A stretch of 64,000 nucleotides of DNA from Actinoallomurus iriomotensis (GCF_030269445.1 NZ_BSTJ01000007.1:219957-283956); one strand, 5' to 3'. Counted from the first letter of the stretch, positions 32,978-41,252 are shown. The notes: generated by a model from the sequence alone, not told the origin. Made by a program: numbers and translations.

Positions 32978-35900
32978 ATGCCCCAACCCTCCAGGGCGCG
33001 GCGTACCCGCCGCGTGTCTGTTCTCGCCGCGGCCGATCCCGCGGCGAGGAGACTGAGCGCCTGGCTGCTGGCGCTCGCCGTCGCGGTGGCCACGGTGATC
33101 GCCGTCCCCGCCGCAGCCGGCGCGTCCACCAAGGCGCCCCTCCCACGTTCCAAGGCCACGAGCCCGACCTCCGCCGGCCAGCACCCGACCCACAACGTCT
33201 GTGCCGAGGCCGAGAAGGCCGGGCAGGCGTCCTGTATGTCCGTGGTCCGCGACGACGTGATCGGTCCGAAGGGCGTCCAGCCGGCCGACACCCCCGCCGG
33301 CTTCGGGCCGGCGGACCTGCTCAGCGCGTACAACCTGCCCTCGGGCGGGGCGGGCCAGACGGTCGCCATCGTCGACGCGTTCGACGACCCGACCGCCGAG
33401 AGCGACCTGGCCGTCTACCGGCAGCAGTACGGCCTGCCGCCGTGCACCACGGCGAACGGCTGCTTCAAGAAGATCGACCAGCGCGGTGGAACGAGCTATC
33501 CGCCGCCGGACGCCGGTTGGTCCGGGGAGATCTCGCTCGACGTCGACATGGTGAGCGCGATCTGCCCGAGCTGCAACATTCTGCTCGTCGAGTCGGACGA
33601 CAACTACATGGACAACCTCGGCGCGGCCGTGAACCAGGCCGTCGCGCAGGGCGCCAAGTACGTCTCCAACAGCTACGGCGGCGGCGAGGGATCCGACGAG
33701 ACCTCCTACGACGACTCCTTCTTCCACCACCCCGGCGTCGCCATCACCGCCAGCACCGGCGACGACGGCTACGGGACCAGCTACCCGGCCGTGTCCCCGT
33801 ACGTCACGGCGGTCGGCGGCACCTCGCTCGCCAAGGACACCTCCACCACGCGGGGCTGGACCGAGGCGGCGTGGAGCGGAGCCGGCAGCGGCTGCTCCAC
33901 GTACGAGACCAAGCCCTCGTTCCAGACGGACTCCGGCTGCTCGCGCCGCGCGGTCGCGGACGTCTCCGCGGTGGCCGACCCGAACACCGGCGTCGCGGTC
34001 TACTACGGCGGCTGGCACGTCTACGGCGGCACCAGTGCCTCCGCCCCGATCATCGCGTCGACCTACGCGCTCGGCGGTACGCCGGCGGCCGGCTCGTCGC
34101 CCAACTCCTTCCCCTACGACCAGACCTCCGACCTCAACGACGTCACCTCCGGCAGCAACGGCAGCTGTGACCCGGCGTACCTGTGCAAGGCCGGCACCGG
34201 CTACGACGGCCCGACCGGGCTCGGCACGCCGAACGGTACGGGAGCGTTCCACTCCGGCCCGCGCGGCGTCGTGTCCGGTACGGTCACCGACGGCACCAAC
34301 GCCCTGGCGGAGGCCAAGGTCAGCGTCGGCGACACCACCACCACGACGGACGGTCAGGGGCACTACTCCCTGAACGTGCCGGCCGGGACGTACGACGTCA
34401 CCGCGAGCAAGTTCGGGTACACCTCCAAGACCGTCTCCGGCGTCGCGGTCGAGGACGGCCAGACGGTGACCGAGAACTTCGCGCTGACCGCGAGGTCGAA
34501 CGTCCACGTCACCGGCACCGTACGCGACGGCTCGGGCCACGGCTGGCCGCTGTATGCGACCGTACGGGTCAAGGGTGAGACGACGGCGGTCGCCTACACC
34601 GACCCGAAGACCGGGCGCTACGACATCACCGTGCCCGCGGACGACACCTACTCACTGCAGGTCGACGCGCTCTACCCCGGCTACACGCAGGGCACGGCGG
34701 ACATCACGGTCGGCTCGGCGGACGCGAACAAGGACGTCGACGTCGCTGTCGACCAGACGACCTGCAGCGCGGCCGGCTACGCCTACCACTACGACGCCGG
34801 CACCACGCAGTCGTTCGACGGCACCACCGCGCCGAGCGGCTGGACCGTCGACGACAAGGTCGGCAACGGCCAGACCTGGGTGTTCACCGACCCCGGCAAC
34901 CGGACCAACCACACCGGGGGGTCCGGCGGCTTCGCCAACATCGACAGTGACAAGTACGGCAACGGCGGCAGCCAGAACAGCTCGCTGATCAGCCCCGTCG
35001 TCGACTTCACCGGGAAGGCTCATCCGTACCTGTCCTTCCGCTCCGACTACTACGGCATCAGCTCCTCGGTCGGGGACGTCGACTACAGCGTCGACGGCGG
35101 CCAGACCTGGAGCAACGTCTGGCACCACAGCAGCGACAGCGCTCGCGGGCCGCGGACCGAGTCCGTGGACCTGTCCGCCGCGGGGAACAAGAGCGCGGTC
35201 CAGCTGCGGTTCCACTACACCGGGAAGTTCAGCTGGTGGTGGCAGGTCGACGACGTCTTCCTCGGCAGCCGCAGCTGTGACCCGACCTCGGGTGGCCTGG
35301 TCGTCGGCCAGGTCCTGGACAAGAACACCGGGGCCGGCGTGAACGGCGCCTCGGTCACCTCGGCCGACAAGCCGGCGGAGAAGGCGATCTCGGCGGCGAC
35401 CCCGAACGACCCGAACCTGGGCGACGGCTTCTACTGGCTGTACTCCTCGGCCACCGGAAGCCACAAGTTCACCGCCACCGCGTCGAACTACACGTCCCAG
35501 GACGTCACCGTGAACGTGGCCGCGAACTGGGCGACGGGGGCGAGCTTCTCGCTCGGCGCGCCCCAGATCACGATCACTCCGAGTTCGGTCGACAAGACGG
35601 TCGCCTGGCAGGGACAGGCCAGCCAGACCGTGACGCTGAAGAACACCGGCACCGCACCGGTCACCGCCAAGATCGGTGAGAGGCCGGGCACCTACCAGCC
35701 CGCGGCGCAGGGCGCCCCGCTGCAGAAGGTGAAGGGAGACTACTCGTCCGGACGGTTCCAGTCCGGCAAGGTGGACGCCAAGGCCAAGGCGAAGGCCGCA
35801 GCCGCGGCCGCCGCGAGCCCGTACGCACCGCCGTGGACCGCGACGGCCGACTACCCCTCGGCGGTCATGGACAACGGCGCGGCGACGATCGACGGCAAGG

Positions 35901-37177
35901 TGTACTCGGTCGGCGGCGTCGACGGCCTGGCCACCAGCGCCAAGGCCTACGTCTACGATCCGGGCACCCAGGCGTGGAGCGCCCTCGCGAGCATGAGCGC
36001 CGGACGCGAGGCGCCGGAGGTGGCCGCGCTGAACGGCAAGCTGTACGTCTTCGGTGGCTGGTCCGACTCCGGTGACACGGTCGCCAAGACGGAGATCTAC
36101 GATCCGGCCGCGAACACCTGGACGACCGGGGCCGACAACCCCAAGCCGTTCGCCGGCGCGGGGGTGACCGTGGCCGACGGCAAGATCTATGTCGTCGGCG
36201 GCTGCGCCGACGCCTGCGGTCAGACAGGCGTGCAGGTGTACGACCCCGCGTCGAACTCCTGGAGCTCGGCGCACGCGTACCCCGAGTCGACCGCCTGGCT
36301 CGGCTGCGGCGGCCTCGGCGACAAGGTGTACTGCGCCGGCGGCACCGCGGGCACGGCCTCGTCCAAGCACGCCTACGCCTACGACGCGTCGTCCGACAGC
36401 TGGAGCTCCGTCGCCGACCTGCCGATCGACCTGTGGGCGATGAGCTCGTCGACGGCCAACGGCCAGCTGCTCGTCTCGGGCGGCGTGACCAACGGCACCA
36501 GCACGCTCACCAACCAGGGCTTCGCGTACGACCCGGACGCGAACGCCTGGACCGCGCTGCCCAACTCCAACAACACCCTCTACCGCGGCGCCGCCGCCTG
36601 CGGCTTCTACAAGATCGGAGGTTCGACCGGCGGCTTCAACGCGGTCAAGAACAGCGAGCAACTGCCCGGCTACGACCAGTGCGACGCCGCGGGCGGCGAC
36701 GTCCCGTGGCTGTCGGAGGACAAGTCGGAGGTGACGATCAAGGCGGGCGGTACCGCGAAGGTCGTGGTGTCGCTCAACGCGAACGTCGACACGATCACCC
36801 AGCCCGGCACGTTCACCGCGCAGGTCACCATCGGCGCCAAGACCCCGTACGGGGCCCTGGCCGTCCCGGTGACGCTCACGGTGAACCCGCCGAAGACCTG
36901 GGGCAAGATCACCGGAACGGTGACGGGCGCCGGCTGCACCGGCGCACCGGCACCGCTCACCGGGGCGACCGTGGAGATCGACTCGTGGACGGCGAGCTAC
37001 ACGCTCAAGACCGACAAGAACGGTCAGTACGTGCTGTGGCTCGACACCCGCAACAACCCGCTCACCCTGATCGCGGCCAAGGACGGCTGGGCACCGCAGA
37101 CCAGGTCCGTCAAGATCGCCAAACTGGCCACGACAACGGCCGACTTCGCCCTGAAACCCGACCACACCTGTAGCTGA
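32978..37177 (+). CDS. Secreted S53 (sedolisin-like) peptidase with carboxypeptidase-regulatory-like, jelly-roll and Kelch modules
   Basis: 1399-residue exported protein. An Arg-rich signal peptide precedes a TM-like core (about 20-48). The S53 catalytic domain (about 105-420) has Glu184 and Asp188 in GEISLDVDMV, oxyanion Asp262 in TGDDGYG, and Ser353 in GGTSASAP. Then come two carboxypeptidase-regulatory-like beta domains (about 428-590), a MAM/jelly-roll-like domain (about 600-765), and another regulatory-like domain (770-860). A Lys/Ala-rich linker leads into a Kelch-like propeller (about 950-1230; repeats with YDPGTQAWSALA, YDPAANTWTTG, YDPASNSWSS). A final beta domain closes the protein. 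GAGGAAGG precedes ATG 32978. Lacks the usual long S53 propeptide. Probably degrades extracellular protein while bound to a surface. Confidence 0.9.
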   Translation: MPQPSRARRTRRVSVLAAADPAARRLSAWLLALAVAVATVIAVPAAAGASTKAPLPRSKATSPTSAGQHPTHNVCAEAEKAGQASCMSVVRDDVIGPKGVQPADTPAGFGPADLLSAYNLPSGGAGQTVAIVDAFDDPTAESDLAVYRQQYGLPPCTTANGCFKKIDQRGGTSYPPPDAGWSGEISLDVDMVSAICPSCNILLVESDDNYMDNLGAAVNQAVAQGAKYVSNSYGGGEGSDETSYDDSFFHHPGVAITASTGDDGYGTSYPAVSPYVTAVGGTSLAKDTSTTRGWTEAAWSGAGSGCSTYETKPSFQTDSGCSRRAVADVSAVADPNTGVAVYYGGWHVYGGTSASAPIIASTYALGGTPAAGSSPNSFPYDQTSDLNDVTSGSNGSCDPAYLCKAGTGYDGPTGLGTPNGTGAFHSGPRGVVSGTVTDGTNALAEAKVSVGDTTTTTDGQGHYSLNVPAGTYDVTASKFGYTSKTVSGVAVEDGQTVTENFALTARSNVHVTGTVRDGSGHGWPLYATVRVKGETTAVAYTDPKTGRYDITVPADDTYSLQVDALYPGYTQGTADITVGSADANKDVDVAVDQTTCSAAGYAYHYDAGTTQSFDGTTAPSGWTVDDKVGNGQTWVFTDPGNRTNHTGGSGGFANIDSDKYGNGGSQNSSLISPVVDFTGKAHPYLSFRSDYYGISSSVGDVDYSVDGGQTWSNVWHHSSDSARGPRTESVDLSAAGNKSAVQLRFHYTGKFSWWWQVDDVFLGSRSCDPTSGGLVVGQVLDKNTGAGVNGASVTSADKPAEKAISAATPNDPNLGDGFYWLYSSATGSHKFTATASNYTSQDVTVNVAANWATGASFSLGAPQITITPSSVDKTVAWQGQASQTVTLKNTGTAPVTAKIGERPGTYQPAAQGAPLQKVKGDYSSGRFQSGKVDAKAKAKAAAAAAASPYAPPWTATADYPSAVMDNGAATIDGKVYSVGGVDGLATSAKAYVYDPGTQAWSALASMSAGREAPEVAALNGKLYVFGGWSDSGDTVAKTEIYDPAANTWTTGADNPKPFAGAGVTVADGKIYVVGGCADACGQTGVQVYDPASNSWSSAHAYPESTAWLGCGGLGDKVYCAGGTAGTASSKHAYAYDASSDSWSSVADLPIDLWAMSSSTANGQLLVSGGVTNGTSTLTNQGFAYDPDANAWTALPNSNNTLYRGAAACGFYKIGGSTGGFNAVKNSEQLPGYDQCDAAGGDVPWLSEDKSEVTIKAGGTAKVVVSLNANVDTITQPGTFTAQVTIGAKTPYGALAVPVTLTVNPPKTWGKITGTVTGAGCTGAPAPLTGATVEIDSWTASYTLKTDKNGQYVLWLDTRNNPLTLIAAKDGWAPQTRSVKIAKLATTTADFALKPDHTCS

Positions 37178-37185
37178 CCCACGAT

Positions 37186-37220
37186 GACCGTACGGGCCGG
37201 CCTCCCCGGCCCGTACGGTC
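37186..37220. terminator. Strong terminator after the S53 peptidase gene
   Basis: Perfect 15-bp stem (37186-37200 with 37206-37220, GACCGTACGGGCCGG and its complement) and a 5-nt loop, starting 8 bases after the peptidase stop and ending just before the convergent BldC-like gene's stop. Works in both directions. Confidence 0.85.
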
Positions 37221-37223
37221 GCC

Positions 37224-37583
37224 TCACCCTGCTCGGCGACGGTCGCGCAGGCGTACGTGGCGGCCGAGCAGGCGGCGCATGGCGCCGTAGCTCATGCCGA
37301 ACTCCTGGGCGACCCGGCGGATGCTCCAGCCCATCTCATAGAGCCGAACCGCGTCCTGTTCACGGGCGGCGGGGGACACGTCGGCGTCTGTACGCGCATC
37401 GAGGAGCGTCTGAACATCGGCCCGGCGGTACCGCCGGTGCCCGCCCGGCGTCGGCACGGCGGTGATGCGCCCTTCGCGCGCCCACCGGGCGATGGTCGTC
37501 GTACGGACACCGAATATCTCCGCCACCTCTCGTGGCCGGAGCAGGTCGTCGTACGGGTTCAGGGGACGGTCGTTCAGCGGCAC
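37224..37583 (-). CDS. BldC-like MerR-type regulator with a second C-terminal HTH
   Basis: 119-residue DNA-binding protein. Residues about 10-65 closely follow BldC of Streptomyces (LLRPREVAEIFGVRTTTIAR, WAREGRITAVPTPGGHRRYR). Unlike BldC (68 residues), it has an extra C-terminal HTH (DAVRLYEMGWSIRRVAQEFG, MSYGAMRRLLGRH, basic tail) of the kind in small Hin/helix-turn-helix-13 proteins. GTG 37583 overlaps the HATPase gene stop by 10 bases, so they are coupled. Probably a developmental regulator; two HTHs suggest it binds longer or paired sites. Confidence 0.82.
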   Translation of the reverse strand: MPLNDRPLNPYDDLLRPREVAEIFGVRTTTIARWAREGRITAVPTPGGHRRYRRADVQTLLDARTDADVSPAAREQDAVRLYEMGWSIRRVAQEFGMSYGAMRRLLGRHVRLRDRRRAG

Positions 37584-37957
37584 GTGAGAACCGCCCAGAC
37601 CGTTTTCCCGCCGTCGGGGAGCACGTCGAAGCCCCATGCATCGGCCAGCGCCGCCACGACGAGAAGGCCACGACCGTCCTCCGCCCGGTCGTCCCCGATC
37701 CGTGCCCTGACGATCGGTTCGTCCACGGAGTGATCACTTACCTCGATCCGCAGCGTTCGCTCGTTCACGATCAGGCGCAGCCTGAATTTCTGTCCTAGTT
37801 TGGTGGCATTCGTAGTGAGTTCGCTGACGACGAGACTGGCGTCGTCCAGCAATTCCTTCATGCCCAATTCACGGAGGAAATGCGTCGTCGCCGACCGGGC
37901 CTGACGGGCCGCTTCCTTGGCCGGAGCGAGCGTAAGCGTGAACAAATCCGAGACCAT
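37574..37957 (-). CDS. HATPase_c anti-sigma-like protein (RsbW/AbaA-D type)
   Basis: 127-residue ATP-binding protein of the RsbW/SpoIIAB kinase family. N box DDASLVVSELTTNATKLG, then GRGLLVVAALADAWGF as the G2 segment. Such small ATPases are found beside Scr1/DUF5753 regulators and DUF397 proteins in AbaA/WhiJ-type loci. ATG 37957 has AAAGGAGG five bases upstream. It is divergent from the Scr1 gene 108 bases away. Whether it is an anti-sigma factor or only a local partner is not known. Confidence 0.88.
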   Translation of the reverse strand: MVSDLFTLTLAPAKEAARQARSATTHFLRELGMKELLDDASLVVSELTTNATKLGQKFRLRLIVNERTLRIEVSDHSVDEPIVRARIGDDRAEDGRGLLVVAALADAWGFDVLPDGGKTVWAVLTCR

Positions 37958-38065
37958 AAGCACCTCCTTTTGCTACTTTTCGAATCAGCACAATGGAGGC
38001 GTGCGACTCAGCTGTCGCTGTTTCCCCGAGAGATCCGCAACCAACGGAAACTTTGAGGTGTGCCG

Positions 38066-38878
38066 ATGACTCCCCGACCGGCGCCGGACCCGATGACGTC
38101 CATGTGGGCGTGGATAGCCCATGACCTGCGGCTTTACCGTATGCGGCACAAGATGACCCAGGAGGATCTGGGCCGGGTTTTGCGCTGCGTGAAGTCCACG
38201 GTTTCCCGCCTGGAGTCCGGGCAGCTCCAGCTCGACGAGAAGCAGGCGGCAAAGCTCGACTCGCTCTGGAACACCCACGGGCACTTCACCCGCCTGCTCG
38301 TCTACGCCCACCGGGCGCACAACCCGAACTGGATGCGGCAGCACGCCGAGTCCGAAAGCCGGGCCGCGGAGATCAAAAGTTTTGAGACGTGCCTCGTCCC
38401 CGGACTGCTTCAAACTCCGGAGTACACGCGAGAGCTCTTCCGGACCACGCTGGGGATAGACGACGTCGAGCGTCATGTCGAGGAACGAATGCGTCGGCAG
38501 GACATCCTGGACCGAGCGGATCCACCGACGTTGTGGTTCCTCCTCGATGAGAGCGTCATTGACCGCTCGACGAGCGATCCCGAGGTGATGCGGAAGCAAC
38601 TCGCCCGACTTCTGGAGGAGAGTCACCGGCCTAACATCTCAATCCGAGTGAGACCCCGAGCGGCCGGTCTCCATGCCGGGTTAGGTGGCTCGTTCAAGAT
38701 CTTCTTCCACGAGCTAGGCGACGTCGCCTATTCCGAGGCGCAGTTCGGTGGCAGGCTCGTGGTCTCCGCTTCTGAGGTGCGGGGCCTTGTTGTACAGTAT
38801 GAGCGGATTGGTGCTCATGCACTTCCTGAGAATCAATCTCGGGAGCTGATCAAGAGGTACCTGGAGGCCAGCAAATGA
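38066..38878 (+). CDS. Scr1/WhiJ-type helix-turn-helix DUF5753 regulator
   Basis: 270-residue regulator. N-terminal XRE HTH (residues about 15-70; YRMRHKMTQEDLGRVLRCVK, STVSRLESGQ) and the DUF5753 domain (about 85-265; ETCLVPGLLQTPEYTRELF, RQDILDRADPPTLWFLLDES). ATG 38066 has GAGG 7 bases upstream. Its stop overlaps the DUF397 start as ATGA, the usual organisation of these pairs, in which the small DUF397 protein is thought to bind and modulate the regulator. The partner is broken here. Confidence 0.9.
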   Translation: MTPRPAPDPMTSMWAWIAHDLRLYRMRHKMTQEDLGRVLRCVKSTVSRLESGQLQLDEKQAAKLDSLWNTHGHFTRLLVYAHRAHNPNWMRQHAESESRAAEIKSFETCLVPGLLQTPEYTRELFRTTLGIDDVERHVEERMRRQDILDRADPPTLWFLLDESVIDRSTSDPEVMRKQLARLLEESHRPNISIRVRPRAAGLHAGLGGSFKIFFHELGDVAYSEAQFGGRLVVSASEVRGLVVQYERIGAHALPENQSRELIKRYLEASK

Positions 38879-38982
38879 CAGAAATTGACTGGCGAAAGAG
38901 CAGCCGCAGCAGCGCCCAGGGTGCGGATTGTGTCGAGGTCGCGCGTATTTCCTCCGAAGACGCCGAGCGCTTGGCTGACTAG
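38875..38982 (+). pseudogene. DUF397 protein truncated by an insertion element
   Basis: 35 codons, MTEIDWRKSSRSSAQGADCV and onward, match the N-terminal half of DUF397 (normally about 60-70 residues). The frame ends at TAG 38980-38982, and this stop is formed by the first bases of the IS end at 38979. The second half of the domain is missing. After the other IS end (39418) a short frame reading AVSFAP could be the lost tail, but this is weak. The Scr1 regulator next door has therefore lost its usual partner. Confidence 0.85.
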
Positions 38983-39005
38983 TACTCCAGCCGTAGTTAG
39001 TGATC
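38979..39005 (+). repeat. Left terminal inverted repeat of the IS remnant
   Basis: 27 bp, starting CTAGTACTCCAGCCG. Pairs with the reverse complement of 39391-39417 at 23/27 positions (mismatches at positions 3, 16, 19 and 21). Supplies the stop codon of the truncated DUF397 gene. Confidence 0.8.
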
Positions 39006-39271
39006 TTGTTTATGTTGATGCTGGTAGTGGCATCGTCGGGTGGCCGGCAGAGCATCGCGAATAGTCGGCGGATCTCGTGGGCCGCCGCGCGCAGCCGGCC
39101 CACGCCGGTGGGGACCTGATGAGCGCGTGAGACGGCCAGGACACAGTTGATCCGCCGGTCTTCCAAGAACCGGCGCAACGGCCCGTTATCGCCATAGGCA
39201 TCATCGGCGGTGACCCAGCCGAACGGCACCCCGGCGGTACACCTGAAGCGTCCCAGCGGTGGCCGTCTCAT
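39006..39271 (-). pseudogene. Transposase fragment (DDE superfamily, IS701-like)
   Basis: From 39271 leftward the frame reads RCTAGVPFGWVTADDAYGDN, then GPLRRFLEDRRINCVLAVSR. This is the DDE_5/IS701 block holding the second catalytic acidic region (GVPF-W-V-D-YG and LAV). It jumps at about 39120 to AAAHEIRRLFAMLCRP, which resembles the extreme C-terminus of these enzymes. N-terminal half and much of the C-terminal part are absent, so it is inactive. The frame runs into the left terminal repeat. Confidence 0.7.
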
Positions 39272-39280
39272 CTCTCCATG

Positions 39281-39350
39281 CCTACGTCTACATGCGTCTC
39301 GATACGTGTCCAGACGTGTGCCTACGTGTCGAGACGTAGCGACACGTACA
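39281..39350. repeat. Seven-unit 10-bp phased array with ACGT core
   Basis: ACGT occurs at 39284, 39304, 39314, 39324, 39334 and 39344, with GCGT at 39294: seven units exactly 10 bp apart, rough consensus NNNACGTGTC. The array lies inside the IS remnant, upstream of the ECF sigma gene. Overlapping dyads arise, for example TACGTGTCG (39323-39331) with CGACACGTA (39340-39348). One unit per helical turn would put every core on the same face of the DNA. Confidence 0.75.
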
Positions 39351-39390
39351 ACCCCCGACGAACACCTCATCCGGCAGCCCGACCAGCCAT

Positions 39391-39417
39391 GATCACCATC
39401 TGCGGCTGGAGTACCAG
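39391..39417 (-). repeat. Right terminal inverted repeat of the IS remnant
   Basis: 27 bp; its reverse complement starts CTGGTACTCCAGCCG. Partner of 38979-39005. Between 39418 and 39565 there is no gene, only the presumed promoter region of the ECF sigma operon. Confidence 0.8.
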
Positions 39418-39565
39418 GGCGGCCGTCAGCTTCGCTCCCGCCGGAACCACCGCGAGGCCGGGCCGGTGGCTGGGGTCGGGGTGTGAAAGCGCTGAGGGAG
39501 ATCGGGTGAGACCTGGGTGACCGCCAACGCGCCATAGAGAGGCCGCACATGAGACGGAGCCCAAT

Positions 39566-40180
39566 GTGACCGCTGCGATCGGAGATCCAGCGATGCGCGC
39601 GGCCAACGATGCCGCCGTGATCCGCGAGTCCCGGGATGTCCCTGAACGCTTCGGAGCGATCTTTGATGCCTACTTCGCCGAGATCCACGCGTATGTGGAG
39701 CGGCGGATCGGGCCGGAGAATGCTTCCGACGTGGCCGCAGAGACATTCCTGGCCGCGTTCCGTAAACGCGACCGGTACGAGCCCGCGCGTGCCAGCGTGC
39801 GTACCTGGCTGTACGGGTTCGCGACCAATCTCGTCGGCAAGCACCGGCGCGGTGAGGTGCGAGCACTGCGCGCCATGGACCGGATCGCCGGGGACGCGGG
39901 GTCCATCGCCGGGGACGCCGGGTCTGAGGAACTCGAAGCGCGGATCGCCGCTGAGGGCCTGCGAGGGCGGCTCGCGGGGGCACTCGCCGCGCTGTCCGCC
40001 GGGGACCGCGATGTGGTGTTGCTCGTCGCGCTCGCCGAGTTGAGTCATGAGGAGGTGGCCGCCGCGCTGGACATCCCGTACGGCACGGTCGGGTCACGAC
40101 TGAACCGGGCCAGAAGAAAGCTACGTGAGGCGCTGGGCGGGACCAATCCACTGCTCGACCTGGAGGAACACGATGGATGA
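39566..40180 (+). CDS. ECF-type RNA polymerase sigma factor
   Basis: 204-residue sigma-70-like factor. Region 2 is at about residues 25-95 (DAYFAEIHAYVERRIG, DVAAETFLAAFRKRDRYEPA, VRTWLYGFATNLVGKHRR). Region 4 is at about 130-190 (SAGDRDVVLLVALAELSHEE, VAAALDIPYGTVGSRLNRAR). GTG 39566 has GGAG six bases before it. Its stop overlaps the CU044_5270 gene by 8 bases, so the partner is probably its membrane-bound modulator. Near 39898-39915 a short direct repeat (GGGGACGCGGGGTCCATCGC/GGGGACGCCGGGTC) duplicates the sequence encoding AGDAGS. Confidence 0.93.
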   Translation: MTAAIGDPAMRAANDAAVIRESRDVPERFGAIFDAYFAEIHAYVERRIGPENASDVAAETFLAAFRKRDRYEPARASVRTWLYGFATNLVGKHRRGEVRALRAMDRIAGDAGSIAGDAGSEELEARIAAEGLRGRLAGALAALSAGDRDVVLLVALAELSHEEVAAALDIPYGTVGSRLNRARRKLREALGGTNPLLDLEEHDG

Positions 40181-41252
40181 GATCCAGATGGTCCGCGATC
40201 TGTACGACCGGCCGGCGCCCGTGCCGGCGCACAAGGTCGCCGCGGCCCGCGCCCGTCTCGATCGGCTGAGCCGGCCCTCCCGTCGGCGGCTCTTCGGCGG
40301 CTCGCGGTTGTTGCCGTTCGGGCTCGGGCTGGCGGCCGCGGCCACCGCGGTGACGCTGACGGTCTTGTCGGCCGGCACCGGTCCAGAGGTGGAGACAGGC
40401 CAGGATTCCGGCCGTCGGCTCCTGCTCGCGGCCGCGGAGAAGACCGGCCACCAGCCACAGCCCAACGGACGGTATTGGCATGTGCGGATACAGGTGAGCG
40501 ACCTGTTGCTCTTCGGCACACAAAGCAACCCGTACTGGATCAAGACGCACGACCGTCTGGAGTACTGGATGGCGCGCGATCCCGAAAAGCCCGGCTGGGA
40601 CCTGACACAGCACCTCGGTGCCGAACCGGCGAGCCCGGCCGACGCAGCGGCCTGGCGGCGCGCGGGCTCGCCGTCACCGTTCGAGAACAAACGGCTCCCG
40701 GACTTCCACGCGGCGGTCACGCCGGGACCAGGGAAGGCGACGCTCGAGCAGAGTGATCCGAGCCTTGAGATCCTCACCGGACGGCCTTTCTCGCTCCGGC
40801 AGGTCTTCGCCCTGCCCACGCGCTCGGACGAGCTGGAGGCGACCATCCGCGACTACCTCAGCCGGCAGGCCGAGCACAACGGCGAAGATCCTCCGGACGA
40901 TGCTCGAATCTTCGACTTCGGCAGCGAACTGCTGGTGCGCGCGCCGCTGACGCCCCAGGTCCGCGCGGCCACCTACCGGATGCTCGCTGGGCTTCACGGC
41001 GTCAAGAAGGCAGGCGCGGCGAAGGACGAGGCCGGCCGATGGGGCACGGCGATCGCCATAGGCGGCGGCACGGACAAGGACGGGAACCACGTTCCGCAGT
41101 TCCGGCTCATCATCGATCCCTCGACAGGCCAAGCACTCGCCGACCAGACGGTGGTGCAGAAGTCGGACACGAAGGTACCCGCCAAGCCCGGCGCCGCGTT
41201 CACCTCCTTCACCATGCTGGAGTCCGGCTGGACCGACACGGCGCCGAAGTAA
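40173..41252 (+). CDS. CU044_5270-family membrane protein, probable anti-sigma partner
   Basis: 359-residue single-pass protein. A short cytoplasmic N-terminus (MDEIQMVRDLYDRPAPVPAH) is followed by one TM segment (about 48-68, LLPFGLGLAAAATAVTLTVL). A large extracytoplasmic domain of the CU044_5270 family follows (PNGRYWHVRIQVSDLL, ATYRMLAGLHGVKKAG, SGWTDTAPK). ATG 40173 has GGAGG upstream and overlaps the sigma gene. The layout equals that of ECF sigma/anti-sigma pairs, but the short cytoplasmic part has no clear ZAS or anti-sigma fold. Confidence 0.85.
   Translation: MDEIQMVRDLYDRPAPVPAHKVAAARARLDRLSRPSRRRLFGGSRLLPFGLGLAAAATAVTLTVLSAGTGPEVETGQDSGRRLLLAAAEKTGHQPQPNGRYWHVRIQVSDLLLFGTQSNPYWIKTHDRLEYWMARDPEKPGWDLTQHLGAEPASPADAAAWRRAGSPSPFENKRLPDFHAAVTPGPGKATLEQSDPSLEILTGRPFSLRQVFALPTRSDELEATIRDYLSRQAEHNGEDPPDDARIFDFGSELLVRAPLTPQVRAATYRMLAGLHGVKKAGAAKDEAGRWGTAIAIGGGTDKDGNHVPQFRLIIDPSTGQALADQTVVQKSDTKVPAKPGAAFTSFTMLESGWTDTAPK

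Larger units (their letters stand above)
38979..39417. mobile_element. Internally deleted IS element (IS701/DDE_5-like) with 27-bp terminal inverted repeats
   Basis: The ends 38979-39005 and 39391-39417 are inverted repeats matching at 23 of 27 positions; both start CT[A/G]GTACTCCAGCCG and end GTGATC. Between them lies a minus-strand transposase fragment and a 10-bp repeat array. At 439 bp the element is far too short for a complete IS701-type element, so it is a deletion derivative that could move only with a transposase in trans. No clear target-site duplication. It interrupts the DUF397 gene. Confidence 0.8.

Noticed and set aside
39281-39350. CRISPR array
   Set aside because: Units are 10 bp without spacers and no cas genes are near; it is a phased tandem repeat.
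38714-40048. Whole 444-codon minus-strand frame across the IS and ECF sigma gene
   Set aside because: Only the part 39006-39271 has transposase character; the rest is the shadow of the sigma and Scr1 genes.
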